The notes beneath the pieces are model-generated. The model ran no database searches. It saw only the letters and a list, made by a program, of their open reading frames with translations, and was not told the origin of the DNA. A program made the translations under genes and the position numbers. This document shows positions 1 to 13,519 of a stretch of 64,000 bases of DNA, piece by piece. Source of the stretch: Isoetes taiwanensis (Eukaryota; Streptophyta; Lycopodiopsida; Isoetales; Isoetaceae); contig JAJEKV010000017.1 in the NCBI GenBank assembly GCA_021234155.1, positions 6,917,253-6,981,252 of the forward strand, in the 5' to 3' direction. Every line of letters begins with the position of its first letter. Within the stretch, counting starts at the first letter, position 1.

Positions 1-2514
1 TAGAGATATAGCATTTTCCAATGTGCAAAGCTTTCCTTCCAATCATTTCCTTGCACAAGAAGTGCATATTTTTGGTGAGAATCCACTAGCTATATCAATT
101 AGCTTTTCTTAGCAAATCCACTAACGTCTACTTAGGTCCCTTCATAGCCAAACAGTGTCACATGCCATAGCCATGTTCTGGAAGCCCCCATAAGCTTCAT
201 ATAACTCTCTTAGCTCATCTTCCTTTGATCTCCAAGCTTCTACCATTTTATTTATCTTTAACAATCTTTAGCTAAGGTTTTAATGTTTTAATTCAGAAAC
301 CACATTCCTTAGGATTGAAATTGCATTGATTCTCATCACTCCATGATCATAACTACTTGTAACATCGGATGCAGCATGAACATCAAGGGTTTGCTTCTTT
401 GACAAAGTATTCTTGCAAGAGGTTTCGTAGAGTTTTTTTTGGAGGATTACATCCGAGTTGTGGAGGTAAGAGCTTGGAAGACTGTAGCAGAAGAGCATCA
501 AGGCAGCTGAGGAGGCCTGAATTTGCAAAGGATGATATCAAATCATTTCTTAAGGTGGGAATTTTCTTTGTTGATTCAATTGAGATTTTGTTGCCATGAT
601 AGATTGATATATGATTCTGAGAAATGACTCATCTTGTATTGATTGTAAAAAGCTTGATATGTAAATCCATAGTTCTGGAGGCAGTTTCTTGGTGGATTGC
701 AACCAAGATTGAATTAAGGAACTTAGAGTGATGAATTTCTAGTTGAGGAGAAAAAGGTATTGAATCGGTCATGGGAATCTAGTAGTTCCAATGTAAAATT
801 CATGGATTTGAAACTGCATCGATCGTCTGTTGTAAGTGTTGGAATTCTGCGCAAGCACTATATAAGAATCTGAGGAAAACCCATGAGTTACAAGTTAAAT
901 CATGCCGTAAATGCATGGAAAAGAGCCAAAATTAGTATTAGAGGGCCATTTTAAAGGATTCATGAACCAATTTGCTCATTGGACAGCGTCTGGAGAACTT
1001 GGACGACAACTCCAACGGATCAAATCTCAAGGAAATAAGCTTGATTTTTTGTTCTGAAATAGAGTTAAGGTCATGTAGGGCATGGGGTACGCTGAACGAT
1101 CTAGTACGGCCATGCACAAGGAGATCCGAAGTGGTTTTAGAAGCAGATTCTTCAACGAAGTGTTCTTGTCAATTTTCGTTGTTCAGTTTGTTGATTTTCT
1201 AAATATATATAATCATTGTAGGAAGATTCGATTCTTTTATTCTTTCCTATACAAATGACACTTGGCATACTTTGGTGAAGTTGATTCCGTTTCTAACGCA
1301 TCGGTGTCTTCATCTGGTGAAAGCCTCGGGATTCGAGGTTGCTTTCCTTTCAAGGCAAGTAACAAAGAATTTCCTAATGAGATTAGCGCCGAATGTTCTG
1401 GTGTTTCAATTTGGTGATCGGGAAGCTGCATCGCCAAATGCCATCACTAGAATGCCACCGCCAGATGTATCGCCAGAATGCATGCATTCATTTGCAGATT
1501 ATAGGGAGTCAGAATGCATTCGCCCATATTATACTCGTGAATTATGTGTCCATGGCAGCTGATTTTGAAGGGATTGATGTTCTTGAATTATCCGGGGCTC
1601 TGGATAGTCTGGAGTTATCCGGAGCACCAGTGGCCTCCTCCTTAACCACTTTGGAAGCAACCTCTGGTTCTGAACTCCGAAATGTTGCAGAGCAATCACT
1701 GGTGCTCTGGCGATTATTGCGTCTCTGCTCCATATTCAATTCAAATTTATACCACTACTGCATCCTGCGGAGCCCAAGTAAGCTGTGACGATTTTACTTC
1801 TGCCTAGTTCTTTCTGCTATTTAGATTTGCAATTTTTTGCAGCTTGGTCAGGAATTTCTGTATCATCTTCCAGTGCTCCCTATAATTTGCAAATGAAATA
1901 TTGCTTTGCTCGTGTGAAGCAGAGCATGTATCATTGATTAGGCTCCCCTTTTGGATCTAAGAGTCTTCCGAAACGGACCTAATTTTTTGCTGCCTTTTGT
2001 TCTTAGATCTTGTTCTAGCTTTCGATTTCTTAGGCGCTTCAGTCCTTTTATTGGCTATGGCATTGCAGGCTAGAAATGCCTCTCTCCAGTTTGCAAATCA
2101 TAAGGGCCTTTATGCTTGCTTTCCACCATAGCCGATTCTTTTGGATCCAACTCGGGTGGATCTTTATTTACTTCTTATTGTGCTTGCTTTTCATCATGTT
2201 ATTGATTTCAATTGACTTTATTCTTTCCTAGTGTTGAGTATTCCAGCAATTTTCACTCTCCAAATCCCTTCAAAATCACACTAAATCCTTACTCAAACTC
2301 AACTTAACTTTCTATAATAGTTTTAATTAGCCTCTTGATAATAGAAGCCCCATCCTATATATATTTTTGCATTGCTTTTTATTTGTAGAAAAAAATATCG
2401 ATGTTAGAGTTCTTCAAGTTAGACACATTTAGTTCAATTTTGCAGGTCTATAGCTGAGATCTATTTGACTCAATACAAAACCTCCTTTGCCACGAGTTGG
2501 ACAAAAGAAATGTT
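1..2514. other. intergenic, no supported gene
   Basis: Short ORFs occur on both strands, but none has recognisable domain content, composition or splice structure. The stretch around 1,430-1,500 has a few loosely repeated 'cgccagaatg'-type words. I see no RNA gene, no clear LTR and no inverted repeat long enough to name. Confidence 0.5.
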
Positions 2515-2536
2515 CGCGGCGGCCTTGGCCGCCGCG
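2515..2536. repeat. perfect GC hairpin
   Basis: A 10-bp perfect stem (CGCGGCGGCC / GGCCGCCGCG) closes on a 2-nt TT loop in otherwise AT-rich DNA. Its composition is unlike its surroundings. Helitron 3' hairpins look like this, but no CTRR terminus follows at the expected 6-15 nt, so the element type is unassigned. Confidence 0.6.
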
Positions 2537-2789
2537 ATAAATTTCTTGTATTACTTAGTCTTTTCCTTGGTTCATTTGTTGATACATTTGCTTCTTTGCT
2601 ATTTTATAGCAAATATAAATATACAAGTAGTTCAAAGAATAAACATGACAAGGAGCTTGGAATTTAGCACCGAAGCTGCAAGAGATTTGGTAAAACAAGG
2701 GACGAAAATACGTAAGAATTTGTGTTGCTTTGGAATAACAAGTAATAAAGAATAATTTGTAATTAAGATTAAAAAGTCTAAAACTCTTA

Positions 2790-4212
2790 AAAATTGGTAT
2801 TTCTTACCTCCTAGAGACGAGGCCTAGCCTAGGAACCAGTTGGTCATACGGAGGTGTCATTTGTCACGTGCCTTTTATGGGAATCCTATATAGCGGAAGC
2901 ATACATACATGTTAGCATCTGGCTACAATATAAAGAAATAATATACCACCACGAAGGGTGGCCCATCCATCAACAAGATGACATCTTATAATATCAATAT
3001 ACATAAGAAATGCATCAGAAATGAAGGTTCTAACCCGAGCTCAGACTCAAGGGGATCAACTGATGGTCAGGGCCTCCGAATAACAACAGATGGAATCATG
3101 ATAATGGCATTGGCTGGCATAGAATAATGGCTATGGTAGTCCACTCCATCCGACCCTCCGGTGCACACTTTGTAGATAGGCCAGAACATGCTATGACATG
3201 GTTGTAGCCTTCTGGAGATGTATTCTCATGGAATTACCTTATGAGACTACTCCAGGTTGCATCTTCTCAGTCTGATGAGGCATGAAAGGGGTGAATCCCC
3301 TCCAGGGCACGATGGTTCCATAGGTGGCTAGAGGATCATGGCACCACTGGCACCCCCGTATCCATACCTGACTTAACCTTCCAAAATCCATAGGCCGGCC
3401 CCAGCTGCGCCCATCAAGTCCAGGACATCCCTATAGCACGTATTCTGCGATCCATGGGGTGCCAGACCCATACCCGGCCCACACACAATGACTGACTATA
3501 AGCCTAGCACACTATAGGAATCCTTATAGCCATGCTAGGCAAGGTTCCACGTCTACTTGACCATAATGTCCGTTGTATGGTGCTGAACCACAACATACCG
3601 TCCCTAGCCAGGAGGGCTCTTGTGCACAGGCCGCATTTATTGGGATTTAAAAGATTCTAGCTAGGAGCATTTCTACTTCTACATAGCCGTTAGGTCTCTA
3701 CCCTCCATAATCCCACAAGCACAAGAGGTGCAGCAGAAGAACTACCACAATTCATAAATCCATTCATAACTTCAAATAGAATATCAATAAACGATTAATC
3801 ATCCATCTAAACAACCAAGGGTTAATCTCTATCTAGAATTTCAAGCTAGCTAAGCCTACTAACCGGTATCTGAGCTAGATCTCCTTCTATCAGGTTGTCC
3901 ATGCTCTGTAGGTTGAATAGGCTCCTCCTCCTTCTCCAATTCGAATTGGGGCAAATTAGGGTGGAATAGGTGACCCAAAGTTAGCATCTCTACCTTGCCC
4001 AATTGATTTGGGCCAGGTGGCACCCCTTAAACTGAATTATTAACAATTAATTAACATAGTTAATGACTAATTATTAATAATTTAGTACATAGCTAACATA
4101 GCTAACCTTACCTTGTTAATTAATAATATAGATAATTAACCATTAAGTATTCATGGTGACGTATCATGTATTTGTACATATAGCATATAAATACGTGAAA
4201 CGTCACATTCTC
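2790..4212 (-). mobile_element. possible Ty3/gypsy-type LTR (minus strand)
   Basis: Read on the minus strand, the DNA just outside this interval (4,203-4,250) gives 'FEDIILKEGRM' followed by TGTGACG. This is the usual arrangement where a plant gypsy polyprotein ends and its 3' LTR starts with TG. The interval itself is non-coding and of a size seen for plant LTRs. I could not find the partner LTR, a primer-binding site or a polypurine tract, and the far boundary near 2,790 is a guess. It could be a solo or truncated LTR. Confidence 0.3.
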
Positions 4213-7200
4213 CCCTCCTTCAAAATGATGTCCTCAAAGGCTATTCCAGGGGACTTCGGGTTGCTCCTAGGTACATGTGACATGCTAGAAGATAAAGTTT
4301 CCCCTCCTTAAAGAGGCGTCATGAGATTATAAATCGCACAATTATTCATCATTTTCAAAGTGATCAAATTTGAAAGGACGTGTAATGTGCGATTCATAAC
4401 TCTGAGAGAATGTATAGTACGGGAAATGCGACATACCGCTCACGGTGAGAAGAATATGGAACGGAACATTATAAGGCAGGAAAGTTATGGAGTGTAGGAA
4501 ACAAGGTACATTATGTAAAACAATGATACATGGGTGTTTCAAGCTAATTTTTACTAAACATGGCCGAAGGGAAAGTAACTGATTAAGTGACATGGCAGCA
4601 AATGTAGCTCCATGTAGCAGGTCAGTGGCAGTCGTATGCCTACTCCTAGGAATGTATATTGGCAAGCGCAAACGGTTTACATATAGATATAGTGAGGCAA
4701 GAGTCGATATGCAACAACTGTAGTACGACATATGCATAGAAAGTTGAACTAGGTTGATGACTAAGCGAATATTAAATATCCCATTATTACATAAGTAATC
4801 GTGTAGAAATGCTGAAGGTTTGAAATAACGAGTGGGAATGTATCCGTAATTTAGATCCATACTCGGGGAAAATGGCTATCATGGTATTCGTGATCCCATT
4901 AAATCACTGGAATTTAAGCGGCCTAGAAAGGTGTACTTACTAATTACGAGAATTCAATTGGCATTTGGCATTTATATTGCCATTCAACATAGAAGGATTG
5001 TTGGATATAGCAACCTGTAGTTGAGGAAGAAGTGGCTTATGATTACACATACCAAGATATGGGCTTAAGTATAATTATCCATCATAGGAAAAGGATACCA
5101 GTTTAGAAGTTGAAGTTTCTAACAATGGTGGTCAAGATATAGATTGTTGATCCTATATTTTATATCGATTGCTACTTGAATCGAGACATGATTCATGGGG
5201 AGCTAAAAGGTTAATGGCGTATTAGGACGTGGATCCATAAAGTATGGATCATAGAATTATGCATAATTTGCGTTTCCTTAAGTTTCTAAGGTGTGCAACA
5301 TGGATGTAAGTTATGCATGAGTAAGGTGAAAACGTAGTTGCCTACAAAATGGGAATGAATTTGCATTCATGTCCATTCTGGCGATACCAATATGTGGGAT
5401 GTAGCGTCCACACAAGGTCAAGAGAATTGAGGTCAAAATGAGCGGCAAACAAATTATGCCTAAGCTTCAGTGAAGCCATATGGCGGTTGGAAGATCGTTG
5501 GATACTAACTAGCATTGACATGGAATGTATTGGGACAAGTGTCACTATCTCCCATCCTTATTTACGTAGGTCGATGAAGGAAACATCCCTGAGGATAAGA
5601 AGTAATTCATGTTATGTTGTTCTAAAATGATTTCAATCAATTGTATGGAATCACTAAGCATGAAGAAAGGAAAAGAAAGATGGGAAGAACCCTTAGATTT
5701 CATTTTGGAATTCACGATTAGGGGTTGTTGGCCCCCCCAACTAGAGTTTGCCTATGAGAATTAGTCATAGATTTTGAAAATTGTGGTGTTCAAACCACAA
5801 TAGATATATAACACAGGATTATTATTACAGGCTACGACAAGAGTATACAGGGAAAACACATGTATAGACATGTAGGTAGTGAGGATTGTACAATATGGCC
5901 GGCAACTATGAACATGGCTATATGGCTATGTCAACAATCACATATGACTCTAGACTTAGGAATGGTTCACACATGTTACGATATCACATAGTAACAAGAT
6001 AGCGGTCGTGGATATTGGAAGGATGTAGTAGTATCCAATACTACATTAGTGATGATAGCAAGGATGTTGAGTGTGACATTCAGATGTATGTCATAGTGGA
6101 ATATAGTAGGATATTCGTGCAAGGCGAGTGGAATATTACCTAACAAGAAAATATTGGGTTAGCTATGATCTACTAGAGATAAGCATTCAAGTTATTCCAT
6201 TGGTTGGAGTTGACTATATTTGGTAGCTACAATGTATTAAGGGACATGAAAAGAGTTTAGATCAGGGAAATAGCCGGAATAAGTCTAGCATATACGATGA
6301 TGTTACATTCAAATGGTTGTAACATAACTGAAGTAACAGATAATGGGAGGTTAACCATTCAAGGGTTCTAGATACCGATGAATTAAATTAGCGTTATAAA
6401 CTGAGAATATCATTTGCGTGTGAGAATAGCTGGATAAAGTTGAAGTTGACATGATAACCTAAGAATATAATAAGGTAACTGTGAAAAAAAACATGGTTGA
6501 TATTGGGAACTCAAAGAATATTTAGCTGAAGGAGCCTTTGGATCGGATGGAGTAGTAACCTTTAGAATTTTTCTATAATTGCATTCGTGATCACAGTTTA
6601 TTGACATGCTAAAATACCATAAGGCATTAAAGGAATAGTTGAAGTACCTGGGGGCCCTATCAAAATGTAGGCAGCATATACAATTCCAGCATAGAGTTGG
6701 CCATTGTCCATTTGGGAAGTCGGTGGTTTAGCCACATCATAAAGGTACATAGGCAATGGGTTTTGTTTCAAGGAACTAGCTAGGGTGACGCTTTAAGTAG
6801 GTTAATGCAATACGTACCATGAATGCATACAAAAAGTTGGTGGGATAATCTATGCAATGACCCAGGGAGAGAAAGACACAACTGAAGTCCAGTGAAGGGT
6901 TTGGAGTACATCTGGAATGTGCAAACAATAGCCAATCTACTGCATGCCAATGTAGGATGTTGTAGGTGGTAGTTAAAATAAATGTCAATGGGGAATACAA
7001 TTAGGCTCAAGATGATGGGTTGAATAGTACAATTCTCAGTTGGATGGTGAATAGCAGTTACCTGCTAAAAGCTCAAATGTGTCTTATATAGACATCGAAG
7101 GCTAGATCTCCAACATGATCCTTGCTTGGATCAGGCAGAGTTGAACCCAATCGGTTACACGAAGGTGTAAGTTAGAACTTATAGGGTTAAAACATCGATG

Positions 7201-7962
7201 CAAGCTGGGGTGGGGTAGCAGGAAAATAACTGCCCAGTTTGTATCAGACGTAGGGCGTTTTAGGAAAACTTACAAAATGCAAGGCAGGTGCCCTGATGAC
7301 TCTGGGTAACTTATGATTCTTACGAAGGCTCACCCGTTAACCTAGAGCATGTATGCCAAGTCACTTGTAATGCCACCACAACAGCATGACGTCATGATAG
7401 AACAACCCAATAACTAATAGTTTTAAGGTCTACGACGACGTTATATCATAACCCCCAATGTGTGGGTTAAAAGACATAGGAAAAATTTAATGCATAGCTG
7501 TAACCTTAGAACATAGACTGTTATACACTACAGCATATAATAGTGGCTTAGAAGCCAACAAGAGGGTTACAAAATATCTGAAGGAGTAAATGGGTTGGTG
7601 ACCTATAGAATAAGGCTCACAACCAAAGAGTGAATTATATACAGCCCATGAGCAACGTTGGAATTAATAAGCAACATTTCAAGGGCCGGGGTAATGAATA
7701 TATAGCACAATAACAAGGGTTTTTTTTTTGTATTTTTATACATTTTTTCCTATGGTTTTTATATGATTTGATGACGGTATTTGATGAGACATACTAATCA
7801 ATACATCTAGAGTGCACATACTATCAAGTTACTTTTAGTGGCATTTTCCAATAGTCACAACTATGACTTCACTAAATATCTCAAATCGAACATGCAAGCA
7901 TTGAACACGGTTGTTTTAGGGTTATTTGAGTTTTGGAGGTTTGTATTTCTACATATCCTTTC
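4213..7962. other. decayed repeat DNA, no supported gene
   Basis: AT-rich sequence with scattered short ORFs, the longest 172 codons on the minus strand at 4,342-4,860. None shows protease, RT, RNase H or integrase motifs on either strand. If the flanking LTR call is right, this could be an eroded internal region, but the sequence does not show it. Confidence 0.4.
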
Positions 7963-8145
7963 AGGTCTTGATGAGGCAAGGGCTTGGAGCGACCACGAAA
8001 GCAGGATCCGGCAGCACCCTTTTGGGTCTTGGTGAGGCAAGGGCTTGAAGCGACCTTGAAAGTAGGATCTGGCAGCATCCTTTCAGGTCTTGGTGAGGAA
8101 AGGGCTTGGAGCGACCACGAAAGCAGGATCCGACAACTTCAAGGT
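7963..8145 (+). repeat. 61-bp tandem repeat, three units
   Basis: Units begin at 7,963, 8,024 and 8,085, each opening with a variant of GGTCTTGGTGAGGCAAGGGC and continuing through 'agcgacc..gaaagcaggatccggcag'. Divergence is about 10-15% by eye. Fragments of the unit's 3' part ('ggatccggcagcttcaagg') recur at 8,131 and 8,210, so a degenerate array continues to about 8,230. Short ORFs across it are by-products of the repeat. Confidence 0.85.
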
Positions 8146-8231
8146 CTATTCTGTAACCCTCTTTCCTTCAGATAAGCCTATTTTCTTACTTTGTTGCTCC
8201 ACGAAAACTGGATCCGGCAGCTTCAAGGCAT

Positions 8232-11200
8232 GTTGCTCCTCGAAAGCATGTCTATTTCTTAAGGGGCAGTGCCAGGGCTGCAGGGGCAAGGCCTTAGGCC
8301 TATTTTCTCTGGTAGCAAGACTGATCTTAGCAAGCTGCACGGGCTGGGTGTTATGATTTTTTGATGTTGAATCCTATATTTTATTGAATTTGTATAACTA
8401 TAGAAGGGGTTGCTTCTACCTGTCCTTTCTACTAGTTTAATGTGCTTCTTTATCACAGCCTACAGGTTGATGCTTGGAAGGCCAAGTACTGGAGGAAATA
8501 ATTATCAGCATCTCTTGCACAGACTATGGAAAATATAGGATTGCAACATGGTTTGGCTATTGAATGCTTGGTTTTGTACAACGGTGTGCTTTAGCACCAT
8601 GGGCATGATGGCTTTGCTAGAAGGATGCTGCAGCAGTACCATTACTCTTACTGAAACTTTTTCCTGCATTCCTGACATGGGTGTTTTGATTTGATTCACA
8701 ATTTCGTTCAAGGTTAGTAAATTTGTGGGTTCCATTCTTAGGCAGCCACACTTCCAATGCGCCTCCTTTATTACACAAGATGATGCACAAATTGGATACA
8801 AGAAAAGAAGCTGAGAAGCCATCCCTTTTGAAATTGGTAAGCACCCACTCTATCGTTCCCATTGCTGCCATGCTATGGCAGCATAGAAGAGCAAGACACA
8901 TTTTGATTTACTCATATTTATACATTGATTTGAGCACAGGCAGACAAGCATTTTGGATTTGAAGAGAACACATCCCTACAGATTATGAAGTGGACACTTG
9001 AAGACCAAGGTGAAGACATTCATGAAAGATCACACAAACATGCTATGAAAGGTGATTCAAGCAAGGCAACCTTGAAGTTTGGAAGACCCCTTTAGTGTTC
9101 TTGGTATGTGATATTTCCATTGAGTTCTTGGCATGACTGTCTCTTATAATCCTCATCTCAAGCCTTCCACCTCCTTTTCCATGAAAACATACCCATATGA
9201 CCTCAGGTTCCATGCCTAGCTTTCATTTCCTAGAGCAAATTGGCCTAAGGAATTTTTTCTAGTCAAAACCTCTCTTTCATATATCATTCATACCTCACAG
9301 ACCCACCACACCATCACCATTTTGTAAAAGCAAAAAAAAAATCACTTGATTTGGCCACATCCATAGTCTAGAGTCAAATTCTCTCACTAGAAGTCAAAAT
9401 GGAGAGAGAAAGTATAGAATTCCTAAGGGAAGCAACAAAAGTCAAAGATTTGCCTAAAGAATGTAATTTATATGCATTAGCATCAAATTGACCCATGTCA
9501 TCACTTGAAAATGGCCAAGGCATCATACACATCATCACCATTGCCATGTCACACCATACACATGTCACCCCCATTGGAAATTCCTTTTTTTTTTTTAATT
9601 CTTCAAAACAAGTTGCATAAAGGTGACATGTTGTCTTGCCACATCATCACCATCACATCCACAACATCACACACGTGTCACTTTCATCACTCCACCTCAT
9701 CATGTGTTATGACTAGAAAAAATATACCTTGCCAACTTGTTTGACACCTCATCACCCCTCTTTGCCATGTCAGCATCATCTTGCCCACTTGCCACCTCAC
9801 CACTTCCATACCCCTTTTTGAGCCAAAAATTAAAAATTTAGTTTTGCAAAAACGATTCCACCATGGTATAAAGCATAAAAAAAAGATTCTTTTTGCAAAA
9901 AGAAAAAATTCAAAAATGGGCTCATATTTGGGAAACGTGCACGATCTCATTAAGCAAAAACATTTTCCTATCTACCCCCAAACCCCAAAGCCCAGATTCT
10001 TACAACCAATCACCCCATGGCACACCCGGTTTGAGCCCGTTCTGACTGAATCCCACGTGGGCATGGCACGTCGATATCTTAACAATGCTGACTGGATTTG
10101 TCTTTAAAAACCCAGGCTTACTTTTTGAATATTTCCTGTGGATATCTCGAGCTTATTTTCAAGAACCCTAAATCATAGTCACGCCAAGATCCGGAGTTTT
10201 GGTCCTAACAAACCATTCAATCATGCTAAAACACTCTCAGATCAACCCATACTACATCAAGAACTCAGTAATTAAGCAAAAAAGACAAGAATTAGCCCGG
10301 ATTTGCCAAGAACGGGCCGAAACAGGGGATTTTGGAAAGGGAAAACACTGCTCAGAGTTTTCTGAGGGCTTTCAAGCGAAAGACTGATTGAGGTTCTTTG
10401 AGGAAAGACCGATTTCGATGGTTAAAGCTTGAATTTGCCTTCCACATGCCAGAATTTCCATGAATTTCTGATAATTTCATTGAATTACCCGACTTGGAGT
10501 TTGACTTGATCCTGTGCCCAAGACATAGAGCTTGGGATTATCCTTGATTATTGTGTGAATCTTGAGTGAATGAAAATCCGATCCTTGGAAAAGCAATTGT
10601 GAATGATTCTCTTTTAGTATTGTGCTTGTCATTGTGAGAAAAAAATAATAGTAGTTCTCAGCACTTAGGCATGAGGAAATTTTAGTGAGGTTGCATAGAG
10701 ACACCTGTATAAAGCATAAATAGTGGTATGAAGGCCTGGATTTTCTTCTATCAAAAGCTTTTACTTGCATAACTAGGCTAGGATTTTGCATGTTCAACAT
10801 TTGATTGCATCTTCTGCTTAGTAGGCTGCATTTTCTACTTGCAAAGCATAAGTAGCATCTGAACTTATTCAAGAAGACAAAAAGAGCCCTTTATAAATCG
10901 ATTTGTTAAAATCATTCTGCTGTTCATAGCTTGTGACAGTCTGTCAGATTAAAGCTCAGATTCCTAGGGCATCTTGCATTGATTTATGCAAAGGGTGTAC
11001 TTGATTCAGGTGTGCAGACACATAGGAAGAAAGCACTCAAAAAAGTTTTGTCATTTAGGATTTATAGAAAATCACTCTCTGCCAGGGATTTTGACCAATT
11101 TTTGACTTGGTCAGAGATGCACTTATGAGTGATTTGCACCGATCAAAATCCATCTGACTTTTTGTATAGCATGCAAGGCAGACTTTTTTCTGTTTAGGGA

Positions 11201-11995
11201 AAGTGATTAAAACTTGTTGTTTGAGCCTTCTAGTTGGAATTTTCTCACACAGAGTGGTTGCCTTAAGCAACCTGGAGGTTCTAAACCACTGAGGTTGAAA
11301 GTTTTGCCAGGAACACCTTCAACACCCATCCTTTTAACCTGTGTCAAAATTCTTATTTTGCAAGCCATTTTAAGTTATTTTAAGTTTTATATTCAAAACC
11401 TCTCATTTCAACAAGAAACAAACCATGCCGGAAGCTGCGGATGATTGCCATGAATCCTAGAGTTGCAGTTTGCTACATAGCTTATTTGTCTCCGTTGCTC
11501 CTATTCCAACACATACATGCTCAACTGTGACCAAAACCTGGTAAAGATTGGCTTCAATGCAGTGCACCAAAGGCAAAAAGCCTATTTGTCTCCGTTGCTC
11601 AGAAATTAGGCTTTGCAAACTTCTGTTTGTAGAGAAAAATAGAGGGAGGTAACAATTGTGTAACTATATCTGAATGTTTCACCCCTTGCAAAAGGACATA
11701 TGCTATGCATTCCCCACAAGCATCTCTATAATTATGATTATACAAGAATTTGTTTTTGGGATATGCATTTTATTGAGGCTCTTCAAACATTGTACATTTT
11801 TCTAGGTTTTATACACTTAATTGCTTCTGTTTAATTGATAGTGCATTTTTATCCTGGTTCAAGTTATATGGTCCAATGCCTCTTGTAATTGCTTTTCTAG
11901 CAACTCTATATAAGGACAAATCTCCACAGAGAGCTAGGTAACGTGCTTTGCATGGGGGCGCGTTGGGGACATAACTATACTTGGGAAATGAGCTA
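8232..11995. other. intergenic, no supported gene
   Basis: No ORF here carries a recognised domain. The 9,500-9,800 part is rich in 'catcacc/catgtcac' words with ACGTG cores, and 11,478/11,580 share a 21-bp direct repeat. I see no gene, RNA or bounded element. Confidence 0.45.
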
Positions 11996-12903
11996 CCTTG
12001 TCTTGTTCGTGGGAAGATATCGGAGAGGATGGATGCGCCCTAGGGTTTCTGCCGGAGGCTGCTTTACGTTTGTGTTCATATCTTGAGCTACAGGCCTCGG
12101 ATTACAGTGTTTTTTGGCTCGTTGGAAAGGTGATTCAGAGCTCTTTCCAAGATGTGTGGCATCATAGGTTTTAGGTTCCGGCTGATAGCCTTTTCGGACC
12201 TGAAAGTTTCTGCTCTATGGCGTCAACTTCCAAGCTGCCTGCAAAACCTCCTGTATCCATGCTGGCGCAGGGGGAAAATTTGGCATTGCATGTTAACCCT
12301 CTGGCTTATAGTGAGAATGTCTTTCAAGACGGTGATTTTTTTGCTTTGGCACCCTCGGCTGGTGCACCGAAGAGTACAAGTGCTTTGAATCTGTCCTTTA
12401 TGCCAGCAAAGGGTTGAGAGTATTAAGCATTGTTTTTTTTCTTGTGTGAGCGGCTTCGGCAGGCTTGGTCTTGGTTGTTGGCCCTATTTGGCACGTCTCG
12501 ATCTAGCCAGCAAATTTTGCTTGCTATCTATCCTGATGCTTGGCCCAAACTACGGAAACGAGCTTTTCATCTCACATGTGGCTGGCTTTTATGGTCAATC
12601 TAGAAAAGAAGGAGGTTGTTTATCTTTAAGGGCGTAGATACTGCAGATGAGATTGTCTTCAGTGGGCGCAAAATAAAATTGTTATGGCTTACAATTGTTC
12701 TTCTCTTGATCAAGAAAAGGAAGTACTGATCTGGCATACTTACCTTCAAATTCATTCTTTTGCATAGGCAGGTGGTTGTGCTCAGTTGGAACGGTTTGTC
12801 CACTGGGGTTATAATCCTGTCTTTGCATTTTATGTTGCTCTTGTTTTTAGTTGGTGAATAAAGCTTGTCGTCCTTCAAAAAAAAAAACCCTTGTCTTGTT
12901 CGT
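11996..12903 (+). mobile_element. internally deleted L1-type LINE with 15-bp TSD
   Basis: A 15-bp direct repeat (CCTTGTCTTGTTCGT) sits at 11,996-12,010 and 12,889-12,903. Between them lie an ORF1-like 5' part (Met codon at 12,217, 66 codons), the C-terminal end of ORF2 (12,480-12,660; 'WPKLRKRAFHLTCGWLLWS', matching 'WDKLAKRAFHLASAWIIWS' of the LINE at 49.6 kb), a 3' UTR with AATAAA, and poly(A) at 12,877-12,887. The central endonuclease and reverse transcriptase are missing, so the copy is non-autonomous. TSD plus poly(A) are hallmarks of target-primed reverse transcription in trans. Confidence 0.85.
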
Positions 12904-13132
12904 ATTAATTTTTATAACTATGGAATCTTTCGAGTTATTGGTAATGGAAATTTTTATTAGCCCAAGTTTGATACCTAGAGGGTTCATTTTGTTAAAGCCC
13001 GAAGGGCCCAATTTTTTTTTAATATTACAGCAAACAATAAACAAGTACTAAACAATCCATTATTACTATTATTGGTGTTGCATTGTTGTTTACCTATGTT
13101 TGCTTTTTAAGGGCCCGAAGGGGCTAAATTTG

Positions 13133-13215
13133 TTTTTATAATACACAACCAACAAATAACTACCATTAACATTAATTAACACAAACCATTACATCCAACA
13201 ATTATAAATTAAAAT
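13133..13215 (+). repeat. left arm of long inverted repeat
   Basis: These ~83 bases are nearly identical to the reverse complement of 20,148-20,232; only small indels in an 'acaaccaac' stretch and the A-run differ. The arms enclose a MITE and the LINE. The outer side of the arm carries GGGCCCGAAGGGGC, and a related GCCCGAAGGGCCC occurs at 12,997, each followed by a T-run and 'taatattac/ataatac', so a diverged third copy lies just upstream. Confidence 0.85.
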
Positions 13216-13222
13216 CCCCCTA

Positions 13223-13519
13223 AAACCCCTTTTAGTTTGGGTGCATATTCACACGGGGGGTTATGTAGGGCAGCGAGAGCCCCTAAAAACTTACAATACA
13301 TGTACAAAATTAACCCCATTAAGTACATTCCCTCAAACCTTATCGTATTTTGCAAACCTCAATATACAGTATACAAAAGCTTGTACAGGCATACCCCACA
13401 AATGAGGATCGCTATGTACGGTCCAGATGGAGGAATAAAGGGCAAATATGCCCATCCGACAGCTCTCGGTGCCCGAAGTAACCTCCTGTGTGAATATGCA
13501 CCCAAACCAAAGGGGGTTT
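13223..13519. mobile_element. MITE with ~38-bp terminal inverted repeats
   Basis: The left terminus (13,223-13,262) and right terminus (13,480-13,519) are inverted copies, sharing 'GGGTGCATATTCACAC' and 'aaacccc..ttt' ends. The ~217-bp interior has no coding potential. I could not define a target-site duplication because the right flank runs straight into the LINE poly(T). Superfamily unassigned. Confidence 0.8.

Noticed and set aside
1393-1788. 131-codon plus-strand ORF
   Set aside because: No domain; opposed by an equally long minus-strand ORF; partly built on short repeats.
4342-4860. 172-codon minus-strand ORF
   Set aside because: No recognised motif, amino-acid content typical of AT-rich non-coding DNA, and neighbouring frames are equally open.
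7963-8456. several overlapping short ORFs near 8.0-8.4 kb
   Set aside because: Generated by the 61-bp tandem repeat; no conserved protein.
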